Both the position numbers and the translations under genes were made by a program. Under the pieces are notes generated by a model, which saw only the letters and a program-made list of their open reading frames with translations, did not search any database and was not told the origin of the DNA. Of a stretch of 64,000 nt of DNA, positions 16,271 through 25,561 are shown in pieces (the first letter of the stretch is position 1; every line of letters begins with the position of its first letter). This DNA is from Streptomyces atratus (lineage in GTDB: Bacteria > Actinomycetota > Actinomycetes > Streptomycetales > Streptomycetaceae). Where the stretch lies: NCBI RefSeq assembly GCF_014648655.1, contig NZ_BMRN01000003.1:476797-540796 (forward strand), given 5' to 3'.

Positions 16271-17911
16271 TCAGATCCCGGCCGCCGCCGCCAGGTCCCG
16301 CTTGATCCCGGCGAGCAGCTCCGCACCCCTCGCGCGGGCCGCGGGCAGCTCGTCCGCCGAACCGACCGGCACCACGACCTCCAGGTAGCACTTGAGCTTC
16401 GGCTCGGTGCCGCTCGGGCGGACGATCACCCGGGCGCCCTGGAGGTGGTAGCGCAGCCCGTCGGTGGGCGGCAGCTGCTCGGTGCCCTGCGACAGATCCT
16501 CGGCAGAGGTGACGGCGAGACCGGCGAGCGCGGTCGGAGGCTGCTCGCGCAGCCGCCGCATGGCGTCCGCGATGACCGACAGGTCCTCCACCCGGACCGA
16601 CAGCTGGTCGGTGGCGTGCAGTCCGTGCTCGACCGCGATGTCGTCGAGCAGGTCGAGGAGCGTACGCCCCTGCTCCTTGAGTACGGAGGCCAGTTCGGCG
16701 ACGAGCAGTGCGGCCGTGATGCCGTCCTTGTCGCGTACGCCTTCCGGGTCGACGCAGTAGCCGAGCGCCTCCTCGTACCCGTACCGCAGACCGTCCACGC
16801 GGGCGATCCACTTGAAGCCGGTCAGTGTCTCCTCGTAGCCGAGGCCGGCCTTCTCGGCGATCCGGCCGAGCAGCGAGGACGACACGATCGACTCGGCGAA
16901 GACACCGGTCACGCCGCGGTTCACCAGATGGGCGGCGAGCAGCGCCCCGACCTCGTCGCCGCGCAGCATCCGCCAGCCGCCGTCGGCGGCGGGATCCGGG
17001 ACGGCGACGGCGCAGCGGTCGGCGTCCGGGTCGTTGGCGATGACGAGGTCGGGGTCCGTACGGCGTGCGGTGGCGAAGGCGAGATCCATCGCGCCGGGCT
17101 CTTCCGGATTGGGGAAGGCGACGGTGGGGAACGCCGGGTCGGGCTCCGCCTGCTCGGCGACGAGCACGGGCTCCGGGAACCCGGACCGGGCGAAGGCGGC
17201 GGTCAGCACGGAGGTGCCGACGCCATGCATCGCGGTGTACACGACCTGGGCGGTGCGCGGCGATCCGGCGGCGAGCACGGCGTCCGTACGGGCCAGGTAG
17301 GCCGCCAGGACCTCGTCACCGAGGGTTTCCCAGCCGTCGTCGGGGCGGGTCACGCCGTCGAGCGGGCCGACGGCCGCGATCGCGGCGGCGATCTCGCCGT
17401 CCGCCGGGGGGACGATCTGCGAGCCGTCGCCGAGATAGACCTTGTAGCCGTTGTCGCGCGGCGGATTGTGGCTGGCGGTCACCTCGACGCCCGCGACGGC
17501 GCCCAGGTGCCGTATGGCGTACGCCAGTACAGGAGTGGGGAGCGGGCGGGGGAGTACCGCCGCGCGCAGGCCCGCGCCGGTCATCACGGCCGCGGTGTCG
17601 CGGGCGAAGTCGGCGGACTTGTAGCGGGCGTCGTACCCGATGACGACGAGCCCGCCGGTCTGTCCCTCGGCCTTGAGGTAGGCGGCGAGTCCGGCCGCGG
17701 CGCGGATGACGACCGCCCGGTTCATCCGCATCGGCCCGGCCCCCAGCTCACCGCGGAGCCCGGCCGTGCCGAACTGCAGCGTGCCGGCGAACCGTGCGGC
17801 GAGCTCGTCGAGGTCCTCGGTGTCGATGAGCTCGGCGAGCTCGTCACGGGTCTCGGGATCGGGGTCCTCCGCGAGCCACGTCCTGGCCTGCGCGATGAGG
17901 TCCTGCTGCAC
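16271..17911 (-). CDS. Phospho-sugar mutase (phosphomannomutase/phosphoglucomutase family)
   Basis: 546 residues. The phosphoserine loop TASHNPPRDNGYK (Ser147), the metal-binding DPDADR loop, the sugar-binding GYCVDP region and the C-terminal phosphate-binding RPSGTEPK are all intact. It interconverts hexose or pentose 1- and 6/5-phosphates; in this position beside a nucleoside phosphorylase it could act on ribose or deoxyribose 1-phosphate, bridging to DeoC, which is inference. Tandem with the phosphorylase gene but separated by 214 bp and a GC repeat. Confidence 0.92.
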   Translation of the reverse strand: MQQDLIAQARTWLAEDPDPETRDELAELIDTEDLDELAARFAGTLQFGTAGLRGELGAGPMRMNRAVVIRAAAGLAAYLKAEGQTGGLVVIGYDARYKSADFARDTAAVMTGAGLRAAVLPRPLPTPVLAYAIRHLGAVAGVEVTASHNPPRDNGYKVYLGDGSQIVPPADGEIAAAIAAVGPLDGVTRPDDGWETLGDEVLAAYLARTDAVLAAGSPRTAQVVYTAMHGVGTSVLTAAFARSGFPEPVLVAEQAEPDPAFPTVAFPNPEEPGAMDLAFATARRTDPDLVIANDPDADRCAVAVPDPAADGGWRMLRGDEVGALLAAHLVNRGVTGVFAESIVSSSLLGRIAEKAGLGYEETLTGFKWIARVDGLRYGYEEALGYCVDPEGVRDKDGITAALLVAELASVLKEQGRTLLDLLDDIAVEHGLHATDQLSVRVEDLSVIADAMRRLREQPPTALAGLAVTSAEDLSQGTEQLPPTDGLRYHLQGARVIVRPSGTEPKLKCYLEVVVPVGSADELPAARARGAELLAGIKRDLAAAAGI

Positions 17912-17943
17912 GGTGTCCGCCTTTCTGCGGGGTGGGTGGGTTA

Positions 17944-18049
17944 CGGGGGCGCTGCCCCGGACCCCCGCTCCTCAATCGCCGGAGGGGCTTGGTCTCAGCC
18001 TCACCGGCGTCCGAGGCGCGGGGCCCGGGGCGCTGCCCCGGTTCGGGAG
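17944..18049. repeat. Dispersed GC repeat, copy B
   Basis: Minus-oriented copy of the pattern at 3702-3749 (GGGGGC..GCCCCGGACCCCCGCTCCTCAATCGCCGGAGGGG), followed by GGGGCGCTGCCCCGGTTCGGGA. Lies between the nucleoside phosphorylase stop and the phosphomutase start. Confidence 0.6.
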
Positions 18050-18125
18050 GGGGCGGGGCGGGGGACAGGCCGCCGCAGGCGCCACGCCCACCCGGCCCCG
18101 CACCCCGCGGCCCTCACCCCTCGGC

Positions 18126-18950
18126 TCAGATCCGCTCGAGCACCCGTGCCAGCAACGCCCCCATCCGCGTGGCGGAATCCCGCCCCGCCTGCAGCACCTC
18201 TTCATGGTTGAGCGGCTCCCCGCTCAGCCCCGCCGCCAGGTTCGTGACCAGCGAAATGCCCAGCACCTCGGCCCCCGCCTCCCGTGCGGCGATCGCCTCC
18301 AGCACGGTGGACATGCCGACCAGGTCGCCGCCCATGACACGGACCATGTTGATCTCGGCCGGGGTCTCGTAGTGCGGACCGGGGAACTGCACGTACACAC
18401 CCTCTTCGAGGGTCTCGTCGACCTCCTTGCACAGCGCGCGCAGCCGCGGCGAGTACAGGTCGGTCAGGTCGACGAAGTTGGCGCCGATGATGGGGGACGC
18501 CGCGGTCAGGTTGATGTGGTCGCTGATCAGGACCGGCTGCCCGGGGCGCATGCCCTCGCGCAGGCCGCCGCAGCCGTTCGTCAGGACGACGGTCTTGCAT
18601 CCGGCGGCGACGGCGGTCCGGACCCCGTGCGCGACGGCTGCGACGCCGCGGCCCTCGTAGAAGTGCGTGCGGCCGAGGAAGACCAGGGCGCGCTTCTCGC
18701 CGATCCGGTACGAGCGGATCGTGCCGCCGTGCCCCTGCACGGCGGGCGCCGGGAAACCGGGCAGGTCGGTCACCGGGAACTCGGCTTCCGGAGTGCCGAG
18801 CGCATCGCCCGCAGGTGCCCAGCCGGAACCCATCACGAGCGCGACGTCATGGGTCTCGGCACCGGTCAGCTCGCGCAGGCGGGCGGCGGCGTCGGCGGCG
18901 GCGGCGTGCGGGTCGCCCTGGATGTTGTCCGGAATAACTGATGCGTTCAC
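18126..18950 (-). CDS. Purine nucleoside phosphorylase
   Basis: 274 residues from GTG 18950 ([14 protein letters not shown]). The trimeric PNP family motifs are visible: [11 protein letters not shown], phosphate-binding [36 protein letters not shown], and the base pocket around [10 protein letters not shown] and [17 protein letters not shown]. It splits purine (deoxy)nucleosides into base and (deoxy)ribose 1-phosphate in the cytosol. The 12-bp palindrome shared with deoC lies 26 bp upstream. Confidence 0.93.
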   Translation of the reverse strand: MNASVIPDNIQGDPHAAAADAAARLRELTGAETHDVALVMGSGWAPAGDALGTPEAEFPVTDLPGFPAPAVQGHGGTIRSYRIGEKRALVFLGRTHFYEGRGVAAVAHGVRTAVAAGCKTVVLTNGCGGLREGMRPGQPVLISDHINLTAASPIIGANFVDLTDLYSPRLRALCKEVDETLEEGVYVQFPGPHYETPAEINMVRVMGGDLVGMSTVLEAIAAREAGAEVLGISLVTNLAAGLSGEPLNHEEVLQAGRDSATRMGALLARVLERI

Positions 18951-18975
18951 GCGGATGAGGGTAGCCGGTGATTCC

Positions 18976-18987
18976 CTACGCGCGTAG
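18976..18987. promoter_or_regulatory. Palindromic operator upstream of purine nucleoside phosphorylase
   Basis: CTACGCGCGTAG, identical to 8358-8369 upstream of deoC. A further half-site GCGTAG follows at about 18995-19001, so binding may extend over both. Confidence 0.65.
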
Positions 18988-19052
18988 ATGCCCATGCGTA
19001 GAGTCTGCACACGCTTCCTCGTACATTCACACAAAAGCGCTGGTCCGGCGGG

Positions 19053-19490
19053 TCAGCAGGGACGCTTGCGCAGTTCCATCACATAGTCGTGCGGTGCGCC
19101 CGCGGACTCCGCGGCGTCCGCGATCTCGCCCAGATAGCGGGCGGACGGCAACCCGCCCTCGTACCCGTTCAGCACATACATCCAGGCCGGCTCCTCGCCG
19201 TCCAGGGTGTGCACACGCACCCGCATCCGCCGGTATATGTCGAGGCCGACGCCTTCCCACCGGTCCATGGAGTCCTCGTCCATCGGCGCCAGGTCGTACA
19301 GCGCCACGAAGACCTGGGAACGGGGGGCCTCCACCACCGTGGCGAGCGCGCCTTCCCAGCCCATCTGCTCCCCGCCGAAGGTCAGCCGCCAGCCGTTGAG
19401 CCAGCCGGTGCCGCGCAGCGGGGAATGCGGTGCGCGGCGCGTCATCAGCCGCGCGTCGAGGTTGCCGGCGTACGCGGCGTAGAGCGACAT
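19053..19490 (-). CDS. Gamma-glutamylcyclotransferase-like protein
   Basis: 145 residues. The N-terminal YAAYAGNLDARLM matches the substrate loop of the GGCT fold, and VALYDLAPMDEDSMDRWEG contains the acidic region typical of the family; the C-terminus has AWMYVLNGYEGGLPSARYLGEI. Members cleave gamma-glutamyl amines or peptides to 5-oxoproline, but many actinobacterial ones are uncharacterised. Position next to PNP is conserved in my memory of S. coelicolor. Confidence 0.8.
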   Translation of the reverse strand: MSLYAAYAGNLDARLMTRRAPHSPLRGTGWLNGWRLTFGGEQMGWEGALATVVEAPRSQVFVALYDLAPMDEDSMDRWEGVGLDIYRRMRVRVHTLDGEEPAWMYVLNGYEGGLPSARYLGEIADAAESAGAPHDYVMELRKRPC

Positions 19491-19550
19491 GGGGTCGAGA
19501 GTACGGGAGGCGGTGGGCGGAACGCCGATTCCTGTGAGGAAGACCCCTTA

Positions 19551-19587
19551 CGGGGTTCCGTACAGCGCCTGCCGTCCCGGAACCCCG
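19551..19587. other. Inverted repeat in the divergent region before the flavoprotein gene
   Basis: Arms CGGGGTTCCG and CGGAACCCCG (10 bp, perfect) with a 17-base loop, in the 255-bp region between the GGCT-like gene and the flavoprotein gene. Operator or attenuator are both possible. Confidence 0.35.
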
Positions 19588-19745
19588 TCGCGCACGCCCC
19601 GGGGCACGTATGGAGGGCCCCGGGGCGAAGCACCTTGGCGCGTGCGGGACAATGAAGTACGTACTGCATTCCCCGGGGCGACTCCCCGGACCCCCGGCCG
19701 GGGCAGCAGACGGCCGCGGGATGACACACGCGAGGCGGACTTTTC

Positions 19746-21185
19746 GTGACCCGGATCGTGATCATCGGCGGCGGACCCGGCGGGTACGAGGCGGCATTGG
19801 TGGGCGCCCAGCTCGGCGCGGAGGTGACCGTCGTCGACTGCGACGGCCTCGGCGGCGCGTCCGTGCTCACCGACTGCGTGCCTTCGAAGACCCTGATCGC
19901 GACGGCAGAGGTGATGACCACCTTCGACTCCTCGTACGAGGAGTTGGGCATCATCGTCGCCGACGACACGCCGCACATCGAGCAGGCGGCCCGTGTCGTC
20001 GGCGTCGACCTCGGCAAGGTCAACCGGCGTGTGAAGCGCCTGGCGCTCGCCCAGTCCCACGACATCACCGCCTCGGTCACCCGTGCGGGGGCGCGTGTGA
20101 TGCGCGGCCGCGGCCGCCTCGACGGCCTCCAGGCCGCCGACGGCTCCCGCACGGTCGTCGTGACCGCCGCCGACGGTACGGAGGAGAGGCTCACCGCCGA
20201 CGCCGTGCTGATCGCGACCGGTGGCCATCCCCGAGAGATTCCGGATGCGCTCCCCGACGGCGAGCGCATCCTGAACTGGACCCAGGTCTACGACCTCGAC
20301 GAGCTCCCCGAGGAGCTCATCGTGGTCGGCTCCGGCGTGACGGGTGCCGAGTTCGCGGGCGCGTACCAGGCGCTCGGCTCACGCGTCACCCTCGTTTCGT
20401 CGCGTGACCGGGTGCTGCCGGGTGAGGACCCGGATGCGGCCGCCGTCCTGGAGGACGTCTTCCGGCGCCGCGGCATGAACGTCATGGCCCGCTCCCGCGC
20501 CCAGGCGGCGAAGCGTGTCGGGGACCGGGTCGAGGTCACCCTGGCCGACGGCCGGGTCATCTCCGGTTCGCACTGCCTGATGGCGGTCGGTGCGATCCCG
20601 AACAGCGCGGGCATGGGCCTGGAGGAGGCCGGGGTCAGGCTCAAGGAGTCCGGCCACATCTGGACCGACAAGGTCTCCCGCACCAGCGCCCCCGGCGTGT
20701 ACGCGGCCGGTGACGTCACCGGGATCTTCGCCCTCGCCTCGGTCGCCGCCATGCAGGGCCGGATCGCGATGTACCACTTCCTCGGTGACGCGGTGGCCCC
20801 GCTGAACCTGAAGACGGTCTCCTCGAACGTCTTCACCGACCCCGAGATCGCCACCGTCGGCTACACCCAGGCGGACGTCGACTCCGGCGAGATCGACGCA
20901 CGCGTGGTGAAGCTGCCGCTGCTGCGCAACCCGCGCGCCAAGATGCAGGGCATCCGGGACGGCTTCGTCAAGATCTTCTGCCGGCCCGGCACCGGCATCG
21001 TGGTCGGCGGCTGTGTCGTCGCGCCGCGGGCGAGCGAGTTGATCCACCCCATCTCGATCGCGGTCGACAACAACCTGACGGTGGAACAGATCGCGAACGC
21101 TTTCACCGTGTATCCGTCCCTGTCGGGATCGATCGCGGAAGTGGCCCGTCAGTTGCACACCCGTAAGCTCACGGGCGAGGCGTAA
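19746..21185 (+). CDS. NAD(P)H-quinone reductase-type flavoprotein (LpdA-like, no redox disulfide)
   Basis: 479 residues from GTG 19746. FAD motif GGGPGGYEAA, NAD motif GSGVTGAEFAGAY, second FAD motif PGVYAAGDVTG and the dimerisation domain are intact. Dihydrolipoamide dehydrogenases have GGTCLNxGCIPSK; here the region reads GGASVLTDCVPSKT, so the first Cys is absent and no active-site disulfide can form. This matches M. tuberculosis LpdA (Rv3303c), a quinone reductase rather than a lipoamide dehydrogenase. A hairpin terminator follows. Confidence 0.88.
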   Translation: MTRIVIIGGGPGGYEAALVGAQLGAEVTVVDCDGLGGASVLTDCVPSKTLIATAEVMTTFDSSYEELGIIVADDTPHIEQAARVVGVDLGKVNRRVKRLALAQSHDITASVTRAGARVMRGRGRLDGLQAADGSRTVVVTAADGTEERLTADAVLIATGGHPREIPDALPDGERILNWTQVYDLDELPEELIVVGSGVTGAEFAGAYQALGSRVTLVSSRDRVLPGEDPDAAAVLEDVFRRRGMNVMARSRAQAAKRVGDRVEVTLADGRVISGSHCLMAVGAIPNSAGMGLEEAGVRLKESGHIWTDKVSRTSAPGVYAAGDVTGIFALASVAAMQGRIAMYHFLGDAVAPLNLKTVSSNVFTDPEIATVGYTQADVDSGEIDARVVKLPLLRNPRAKMQGIRDGFVKIFCRPGTGIVVGGCVVAPRASELIHPISIAVDNNLTVEQIANAFTVYPSLSGSIAEVARQLHTRKLTGEA

Positions 21186-21262
21186 GCACCTTCGGGAACC
21201 CGGCAATCCCTGGCAACTCGGGTGGTCGGGTGACCGCCTGACGATCAGTACGGAACAACAAC

Positions 21263-21290
21263 GGGGCCACCTATACCACTTGGTGGCCCC
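21263..21290 (+). terminator. Hairpin terminator after the flavoprotein gene
   Basis: Arms GGGGCCACC and GGTGGCCCC with loop TATACCACTT, followed by TTGTATGT, 77 bp after the stop codon. Confidence 0.75.
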
Positions 21291-21361
21291 TTGTATGTAC
21301 AACTTCTGTTATTCGGCGCAAACTGCTGAAAACACTCGGACGTCGCGTTACTGTCAGTTTC

Positions 21362-22336
21362 GTGTTCGCTGCAGAACGTCGTCAATTAATCCTCGAAATG
21401 GTGCGTGCCAACGGGGCGGTATCGCTCCGTGAGCTCGCCCGCGTCGTCCAGACCTCCGAAGTGACCGTACGGCGGGACGTGCGGGCGCTGGAGGCAGAAG
21501 GACTCCTCGACCGCCGGCACGGCGGTGCGGTTTTGCCGGGCGGTTTCACGCGGGAGTCCGGCTTTCCGCAGAAATCCCATCTCGCCACCGCCGAGAAGAC
21601 GGCCATCGCCGACCTGGCCGCCGGTCTCGTCGAAGAGGGTGAGGCCATCGTCGTCGGTGCCGGTACGACCACGCAGGAGCTGGCCCGCCGGCTCGCGCGG
21701 ATCCCCGGTCTGACCGTGGTCACCAACTCGCTGCTGGTCGCCCAGGCGTTGGCCCATGCCAACCGGGTGGAAGTGGTGATGACCGGCGGTACCTTGCGCG
21801 GCTCCAACTACGCCCTGGTGGGCAGTGGGGCCGAGCAGTCCCTCCAGGGACTGCGGGTCTCGCGAGCGTTCCTCTCCGGGAGCGGGCTCACCGCGGAACG
21901 CGGCCTCTCCACGTCCAACATGCTCTCCGCGAGCGTGGACCGGGCCCTGGTGCAGGCCGCGGCGGAGGTGGTGGTCCTGGCGGACCACACCAAGCTCGGC
22001 TCCGACACCATGTTCCAGACGGTGCCGACGGATCTCATCACCCGTCTGGTGACGGACGAACCGCCCGGCCACGACGACCGTGCCGCCACCGAGCTGCAGG
22101 CCCTGGCCGACCAGGGGGTGCAGATCGCGGTGGCAGGCGCCGGAAGCGGCCCCGCACCGGCCGAGGCTCTCCCGCCGGGCCGCCAGACCCGCCGCGACAT
22201 GCCACTGCCCGGGCAGCGCCGTACGCGCGGGGGTGGTCCTGGGGGGCCCGGCCCGCAGCCGCTACGGAGCGCTGCGGTACTGGCGGAACAGGGGCAGGGA
22301 GACCGCGCGAGGGTGGCGGATCTGCGGCGCCGGTAG
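21362..22336 (+). CDS. DeoR-family transcriptional regulator
   Basis: 324 residues from GTG 21362. The N-terminal DeoR HTH is clear (RRQLILEMVRANGAVSLREL then VVQTSEVTVRRDVRALEAEG), followed by the sugar-phosphate sensor domain (VVGAGTTTQELARRL, VVTNSLLVAQAL, MTGGTLRGSNYALVG, DHTKLGSDTMF). The last 60 residues are Gly/Pro/Arg-rich and look like read-through of non-conserved sequence. It is a candidate regulator of the deoC/PNP genes because DeoR-type sensors recognise sugar phosphates; no operator evidence links it directly. Confidence 0.87.
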   Translation: MFAAERRQLILEMVRANGAVSLRELARVVQTSEVTVRRDVRALEAEGLLDRRHGGAVLPGGFTRESGFPQKSHLATAEKTAIADLAAGLVEEGEAIVVGAGTTTQELARRLARIPGLTVVTNSLLVAQALAHANRVEVVMTGGTLRGSNYALVGSGAEQSLQGLRVSRAFLSGSGLTAERGLSTSNMLSASVDRALVQAAAEVVVLADHTKLGSDTMFQTVPTDLITRLVTDEPPGHDDRAATELQALADQGVQIAVAGAGSGPAPAEALPPGRQTRRDMPLPGQRRTRGGGPGGPGPQPLRSAAVLAEQGQGDRARVADLRRR

Positions 22337-22398
22337 GGGGTGGGGGGTCACTTTCCCCCGACCCGCCCCTTGCCGAACCGGGGCTCCGCGAAACCGAG

Positions 22399-22450
22399 CC
22401 CCTCCGGCGGTTGAGGCCCGGGCCCCGGGGCTGCGCCCCGGTTCGGGAAG
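22399..22450. repeat. Dispersed GC repeat, copy C
   Basis: CCCCTCCGGCGGTTGAGG followed by GGCCCCGGGGCTGCGCCCCGG. It lies between the convergent DeoR and TetR genes and can act as a bidirectional terminator. Confidence 0.6.
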
Positions 22451-22518
22451 GGACAAGCAGGCGAACAGGTCCCGCATGGCGGACCCGCAGCGCCCACGGT
22501 CACCCGCGCCCGTACTCC

Positions 22519-23118
22519 TCAACCCCCCTCCGCGTTCGGCCCCTTCAGTCCCTGCAAGGTCAGCATCAGCAGCCGCCCCGCCAACTCCGGATCATCCGGC
22601 GACTGCTCCGCAGCCAGCGCGATCGCGTTCGTCAGCTGCATCAGGTCGTCGATGGACACATCCGCCCGCACCGCCCCGCTCGCCTGCGCACGCGCCAGCA
22701 GCACCGCCCCCGCCTCGCGCAGCGGCACATTGCACTGCGAAAGTGCCGAAGTCTCGTCCCGTGACGTCGACATGAGCGCCTGGGCGAGCCCGCGGTACTC
22801 ACCCGCATGAGTGATGATCGCGCCCAGCCACTCCACCAGGCCCCCGCACGGCTGCTCCGCCCCCGCGAGTTCGCGGGAACGGGCGATCAGGGAGGTGAGG
22901 GCCTCCTGGAAGACGGCGTTCATCAGCGCGTGCCGGTTCGGGAAGTGCCGGTACAGCGTGCCGATCCCCACGCCCGCACGTCGCGCGATGTCCTCCAGGG
23001 ACGCGTCGGTGCCGTGTTCCGCGAAGGCGGTACGGGCCTCACCCAGCAGCCGGTCGTAATTGCGGCGCGCGTCGGCACGCATGGGCCGGGCCGGTGTCTG
23101 TGCCGTGCTCATCGCCAT
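22519..23118 (-). CDS. TetR-family regulator (orphaned from an MFS pump)
   Basis: 199 residues from ATG 23118, which follows GGGAGGAC. HTH: LLGEARTAFAEHGTDASLED then IARRAGVGIGTLYRHFPNRHAL. The ligand domain has TSRDETSALSQCNVPLREAG, as in the many TetR regulators paired with MFS exporters. The divergent partner is only a C-terminal scrap (23188-23307). A palindrome 46 bp upstream is the likely operator. Confidence 0.87.
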   Translation of the reverse strand: MAMSTAQTPARPMRADARRNYDRLLGEARTAFAEHGTDASLEDIARRAGVGIGTLYRHFPNRHALMNAVFQEALTSLIARSRELAGAEQPCGGLVEWLGAIITHAGEYRGLAQALMSTSRDETSALSQCNVPLREAGAVLLARAQASGAVRADVSIDDLMQLTNAIALAAEQSPDDPELAGRLLMLTLQGLKGPNAEGG

Positions 23119-23163
23119 TGCGCAGTCCTCCCTTTTCCCGCCCCGGGTCCAGGATGCCATTGC

Positions 23164-23175
23164 CTATCCGGATAG
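23164..23175. promoter_or_regulatory. TetR operator candidate
   Basis: Perfect palindrome CTATCCGGATAG between the TetR gene and the MFS remnant, 46 bp from the TetR start. Confidence 0.65.
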
Positions 23176-23187
23176 TGCCTCCGCATC

Positions 23188-23307
23188 GTTTCGGAGGTTA
23201 TCTCCGGCTACGCGACCGGGCTGCTCGCCGGGGCCGGTTTCCTGGCGCTGACCCTGATCCTGTCGCTCGCCACGAGGACGGCCGCCGCGTCACCCGCCGG
23301 GGGGTGA
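23188..23307 (+). pseudogene. C-terminal remnant of an MFS exporter
   Basis: The plus frame reads EVISGYATGLLAGAGFLALT then LILSLATRTAAASPAGG and a TGA at 23305. This is the last transmembrane helix and tail of a DHA2-type MFS transporter, sitting exactly where a TetR-controlled pump gene should start. The first 13 or so helices are missing, so an internal deletion between the operator and the 3' end is likely. Confidence 0.65.
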
Positions 23308-23323
23308 CGCGGCGCCGCCGAAC

Positions 23324-23361
23324 GGGGCCCCTGCCGAGCCGTACGACTCGGCAGGGGCCCC
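23324..23361. terminator. Strong hairpin terminator after accA2
   Basis: Perfect 15-bp arms GGGGCCCCTGCCGAG and CTCGGCAGGGGCCCC with loop CCGTACGA, 24 bp past the accA2 stop; also positioned to end the MFS remnant. Confidence 0.8.
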
Positions 23362-23385
23362 GGTGGAACCTCGGGTACCGCTCGA

Positions 23386-25140
23386 TCAGTCCTTGATCTC
23401 GCAGATCACGGCGCCGGAGGAGATCGAGCTGCCGACCTCGGCGGCGAGTGCCTTGATGGTGCCGGCGCGGTGCGCGTTCAGCGGCTGCTCCATCTTCATG
23501 GCCTCCAGGACGACGATGAGGTCGCCCTCGTTGACCTGCTGGCCCTCCTCGACGGCGATCTTGACGATGGTGCCCTGCATCGGGGACGCCAAGGTGTCGC
23601 CGGAGACCGCGGAGCCGCTCTTCTTCGCCGCGCGGCGCTTGGGCTTGGCCCCCGCAGCGAGCCCGGTACGGGCCAGGCTCATGCCCAGCGACGAGGGCAG
23701 CGAGACCTCGAGGCGCTTGCCGCCGACCTCGACGACGACGGTCTCGCGGCCGGTCTCCTCCTCCGCCTCCGTATCGGCGGTGGCGGTGAAGGGCTTGATG
23801 TCGTTGACGAACTCGGTCTCGATCCAGCGGGTGTGGACCTGGAACGGTTCGCTGGTGAAAGCCGGGTCGGTGACGACGGCGCGGTGGAACGGAATGGCGG
23901 TGGCCATGCCCTCGACGTTGAACTCGGCCAGCGCGCGCGCCGCCCGCTGCAGCGCCTGCTCACGGGTCGCACCGGTCACGATGAGCTTCGCCAGGAGCGA
24001 GTCCCAGGCGGGGCCGATGACGGAACCGGACTCCACGCCCGCGTCGAGGCGGATACCGGGGCCGGTCGGCGGGGCGAACGTGGTCACCGTGCCCGGGGCG
24101 GGCAGGAAGCCGCGGCCCGGGTCCTCGCCGTTGATCCGGAACTCGAAGGAGTGGCCGCGCATGGCCGGGTCGTCGTAGCCGAGCTCCTCGCCGTCGGCGA
24201 TGCGGAACATCTCGCGCACGAGGTCGAGGCCGGTGACCTCCTCGGTGACCGGGTGCTCGACCTGGAGGCGGGTGTTGACCTCCAGGAACGAGATGGTGCC
24301 GTCCGTGCCGACGAGGAACTCCACGGTGCCCGCACCGACGTAACCGGCCTCCTTGAGGATGGCCTTCGACGCCGCGTACAGCTCCGCGTTCTGCGCCTCG
24401 GAGAGGAACGGCGCGGGGGCCTCCTCGACCAGCTTCTGGTGGCGGCGCTGGAGCGAGCAGTCGCGGGTGGAGACGACGACGACGTTGCCGTGGCTGTCGG
24501 CCAGGCACTGCGTCTCGACGTGGCGCGGCTTGTCGAGGTAGCGCTCCACGAAGCACTCCCCGCGGCCGAACGCCGCGACGGCCTCACGGACCGCGGAGTC
24601 GTACAGCTCCGGGATCTCCTCCAGCGTGCGCGCCACCTTCAGCCCGCGACCGCCACCACCGAAGGCGGCCTTGATCGCGATCGGCAGCCCGTGCTCCTTC
24701 GCGAACGCCACGACCTCGGCAGAGCCCTCGACCGGGTCGGGCGTACCGGCCACCAGCGGTGCGCCGGCGCGCTGCGCGATGTGCCGGGCGGCGACCTTGT
24801 CACCGAGGTCCCGGATCGCCTGCGGCGGCGGGCCGATCCAGGTCAGACCCGCGTCGATGACGGCCTGGGCGAATTCGGCGTTCTCCGACAGGAAGCCGTA
24901 TCCCGGGTGGATCGCGTCCGCCCCGGAGTCCTTGGCAGCCTGGAGCACCTTGGCCATGTCCAGATAGCTGGCAGCCGGGGTGTCACCGCCCAGAGCGAAT
25001 GCCTCGTCGGCCGCACGTACATGCAGAGCGTCGCGGTCCGGGTCGGCGTAGACGGCCACGCTCCCGATTCCGGCATCCCGGCATGCCCGAGCAACGCGGA
25101 CAGCGATTTCGCCACGGTTGGCGATGAGCACCTTGCGCAC
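23386..25140 (-). CDS. accA2: Acyl-CoA carboxylase alpha chain (biotin carboxylase plus biotin carrier)
   Basis: 584 residues. The biotin carboxylase part has [15 protein letters not shown], the ATP-grasp loop [12 protein letters not shown] and [14 protein letters not shown]; the C-terminal biotinyl domain carries EAMKMEQPL with the biotinylated Lys at about 549. It forms cytosolic complexes with beta subunits such as PccB to carboxylate acetyl- or propionyl-CoA, feeding malonyl- and methylmalonyl-CoA to fatty acid and polyketide synthesis. The ribosome site AAGGAGG is very strong. The beta and epsilon genes lie 2 kb away. Confidence 0.95.
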   Translation of the reverse strand: MRKVLIANRGEIAVRVARACRDAGIGSVAVYADPDRDALHVRAADEAFALGGDTPAASYLDMAKVLQAAKDSGADAIHPGYGFLSENAEFAQAVIDAGLTWIGPPPQAIRDLGDKVAARHIAQRAGAPLVAGTPDPVEGSAEVVAFAKEHGLPIAIKAAFGGGGRGLKVARTLEEIPELYDSAVREAVAAFGRGECFVERYLDKPRHVETQCLADSHGNVVVVSTRDCSLQRRHQKLVEEAPAPFLSEAQNAELYAASKAILKEAGYVGAGTVEFLVGTDGTISFLEVNTRLQVEHPVTEEVTGLDLVREMFRIADGEELGYDDPAMRGHSFEFRINGEDPGRGFLPAPGTVTTFAPPTGPGIRLDAGVESGSVIGPAWDSLLAKLIVTGATREQALQRAARALAEFNVEGMATAIPFHRAVVTDPAFTSEPFQVHTRWIETEFVNDIKPFTATADTEAEEETGRETVVVEVGGKRLEVSLPSSLGMSLARTGLAAGAKPKRRAAKKSGSAVSGDTLASPMQGTIVKIAVEEGQQVNEGDLIVVLEAMKMEQPLNAHRAGTIKALAAEVGSSISSGAVICEIKD

Positions 25141-25488
25141 GATGGCTCCCTCCTTGAAACAAGCTGAGTTTAGGGACTACCGACACGGCCCTACGACCCG
25201 TCCCCATTGGTGAGCTTGCCCACACGGAGTGTGATTCGAGGCTTGCTCAAGTCGCGAAATCCCTTGTGGCACCACGGTACGCCGGGATTCGTGACCGCAC
25301 AGTAGCCACGAGGTGTGGTCCAGGTCTCTGTTAGTGCAAGCAGCCGTGCCCGGTGTTTCTTTGTCGAGTCCCCACTAATGGGCGAACGATTCTTTGCCCG
25401 ACGCACGAGAGGCGCGACAAGGGGGCGCGGGGAAAGCGCACGGGTGCGCCTCGGAAGTACGGGGTGGGAGCGAAGGCCGTCCGGACCC

Positions 25489-25517
25489 TTGTCCGGAGCG
25501 TTACCCATTAGTAGGGT
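25489..25517 (+). promoter_or_regulatory. Candidate promoter for the membrane protein gene
   Basis: TTGTCC, 17-bp spacer, TAGGGT about 45 bp before the start at 25562. The -10 overlaps the palindrome ACCC-n7-GGGT; another, CCCA-CTAA-TGGG, lies near 25371-25383. Otherwise the 421-bp stretch 25141-25561 shows only the leader regions of the divergent accA2 and membrane protein genes. Confidence 0.45.
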
Positions 25518-25561
25518 CCGCGCTATCGCACGTACTGCAGGTAACAGGGGGGAGCACCGTG

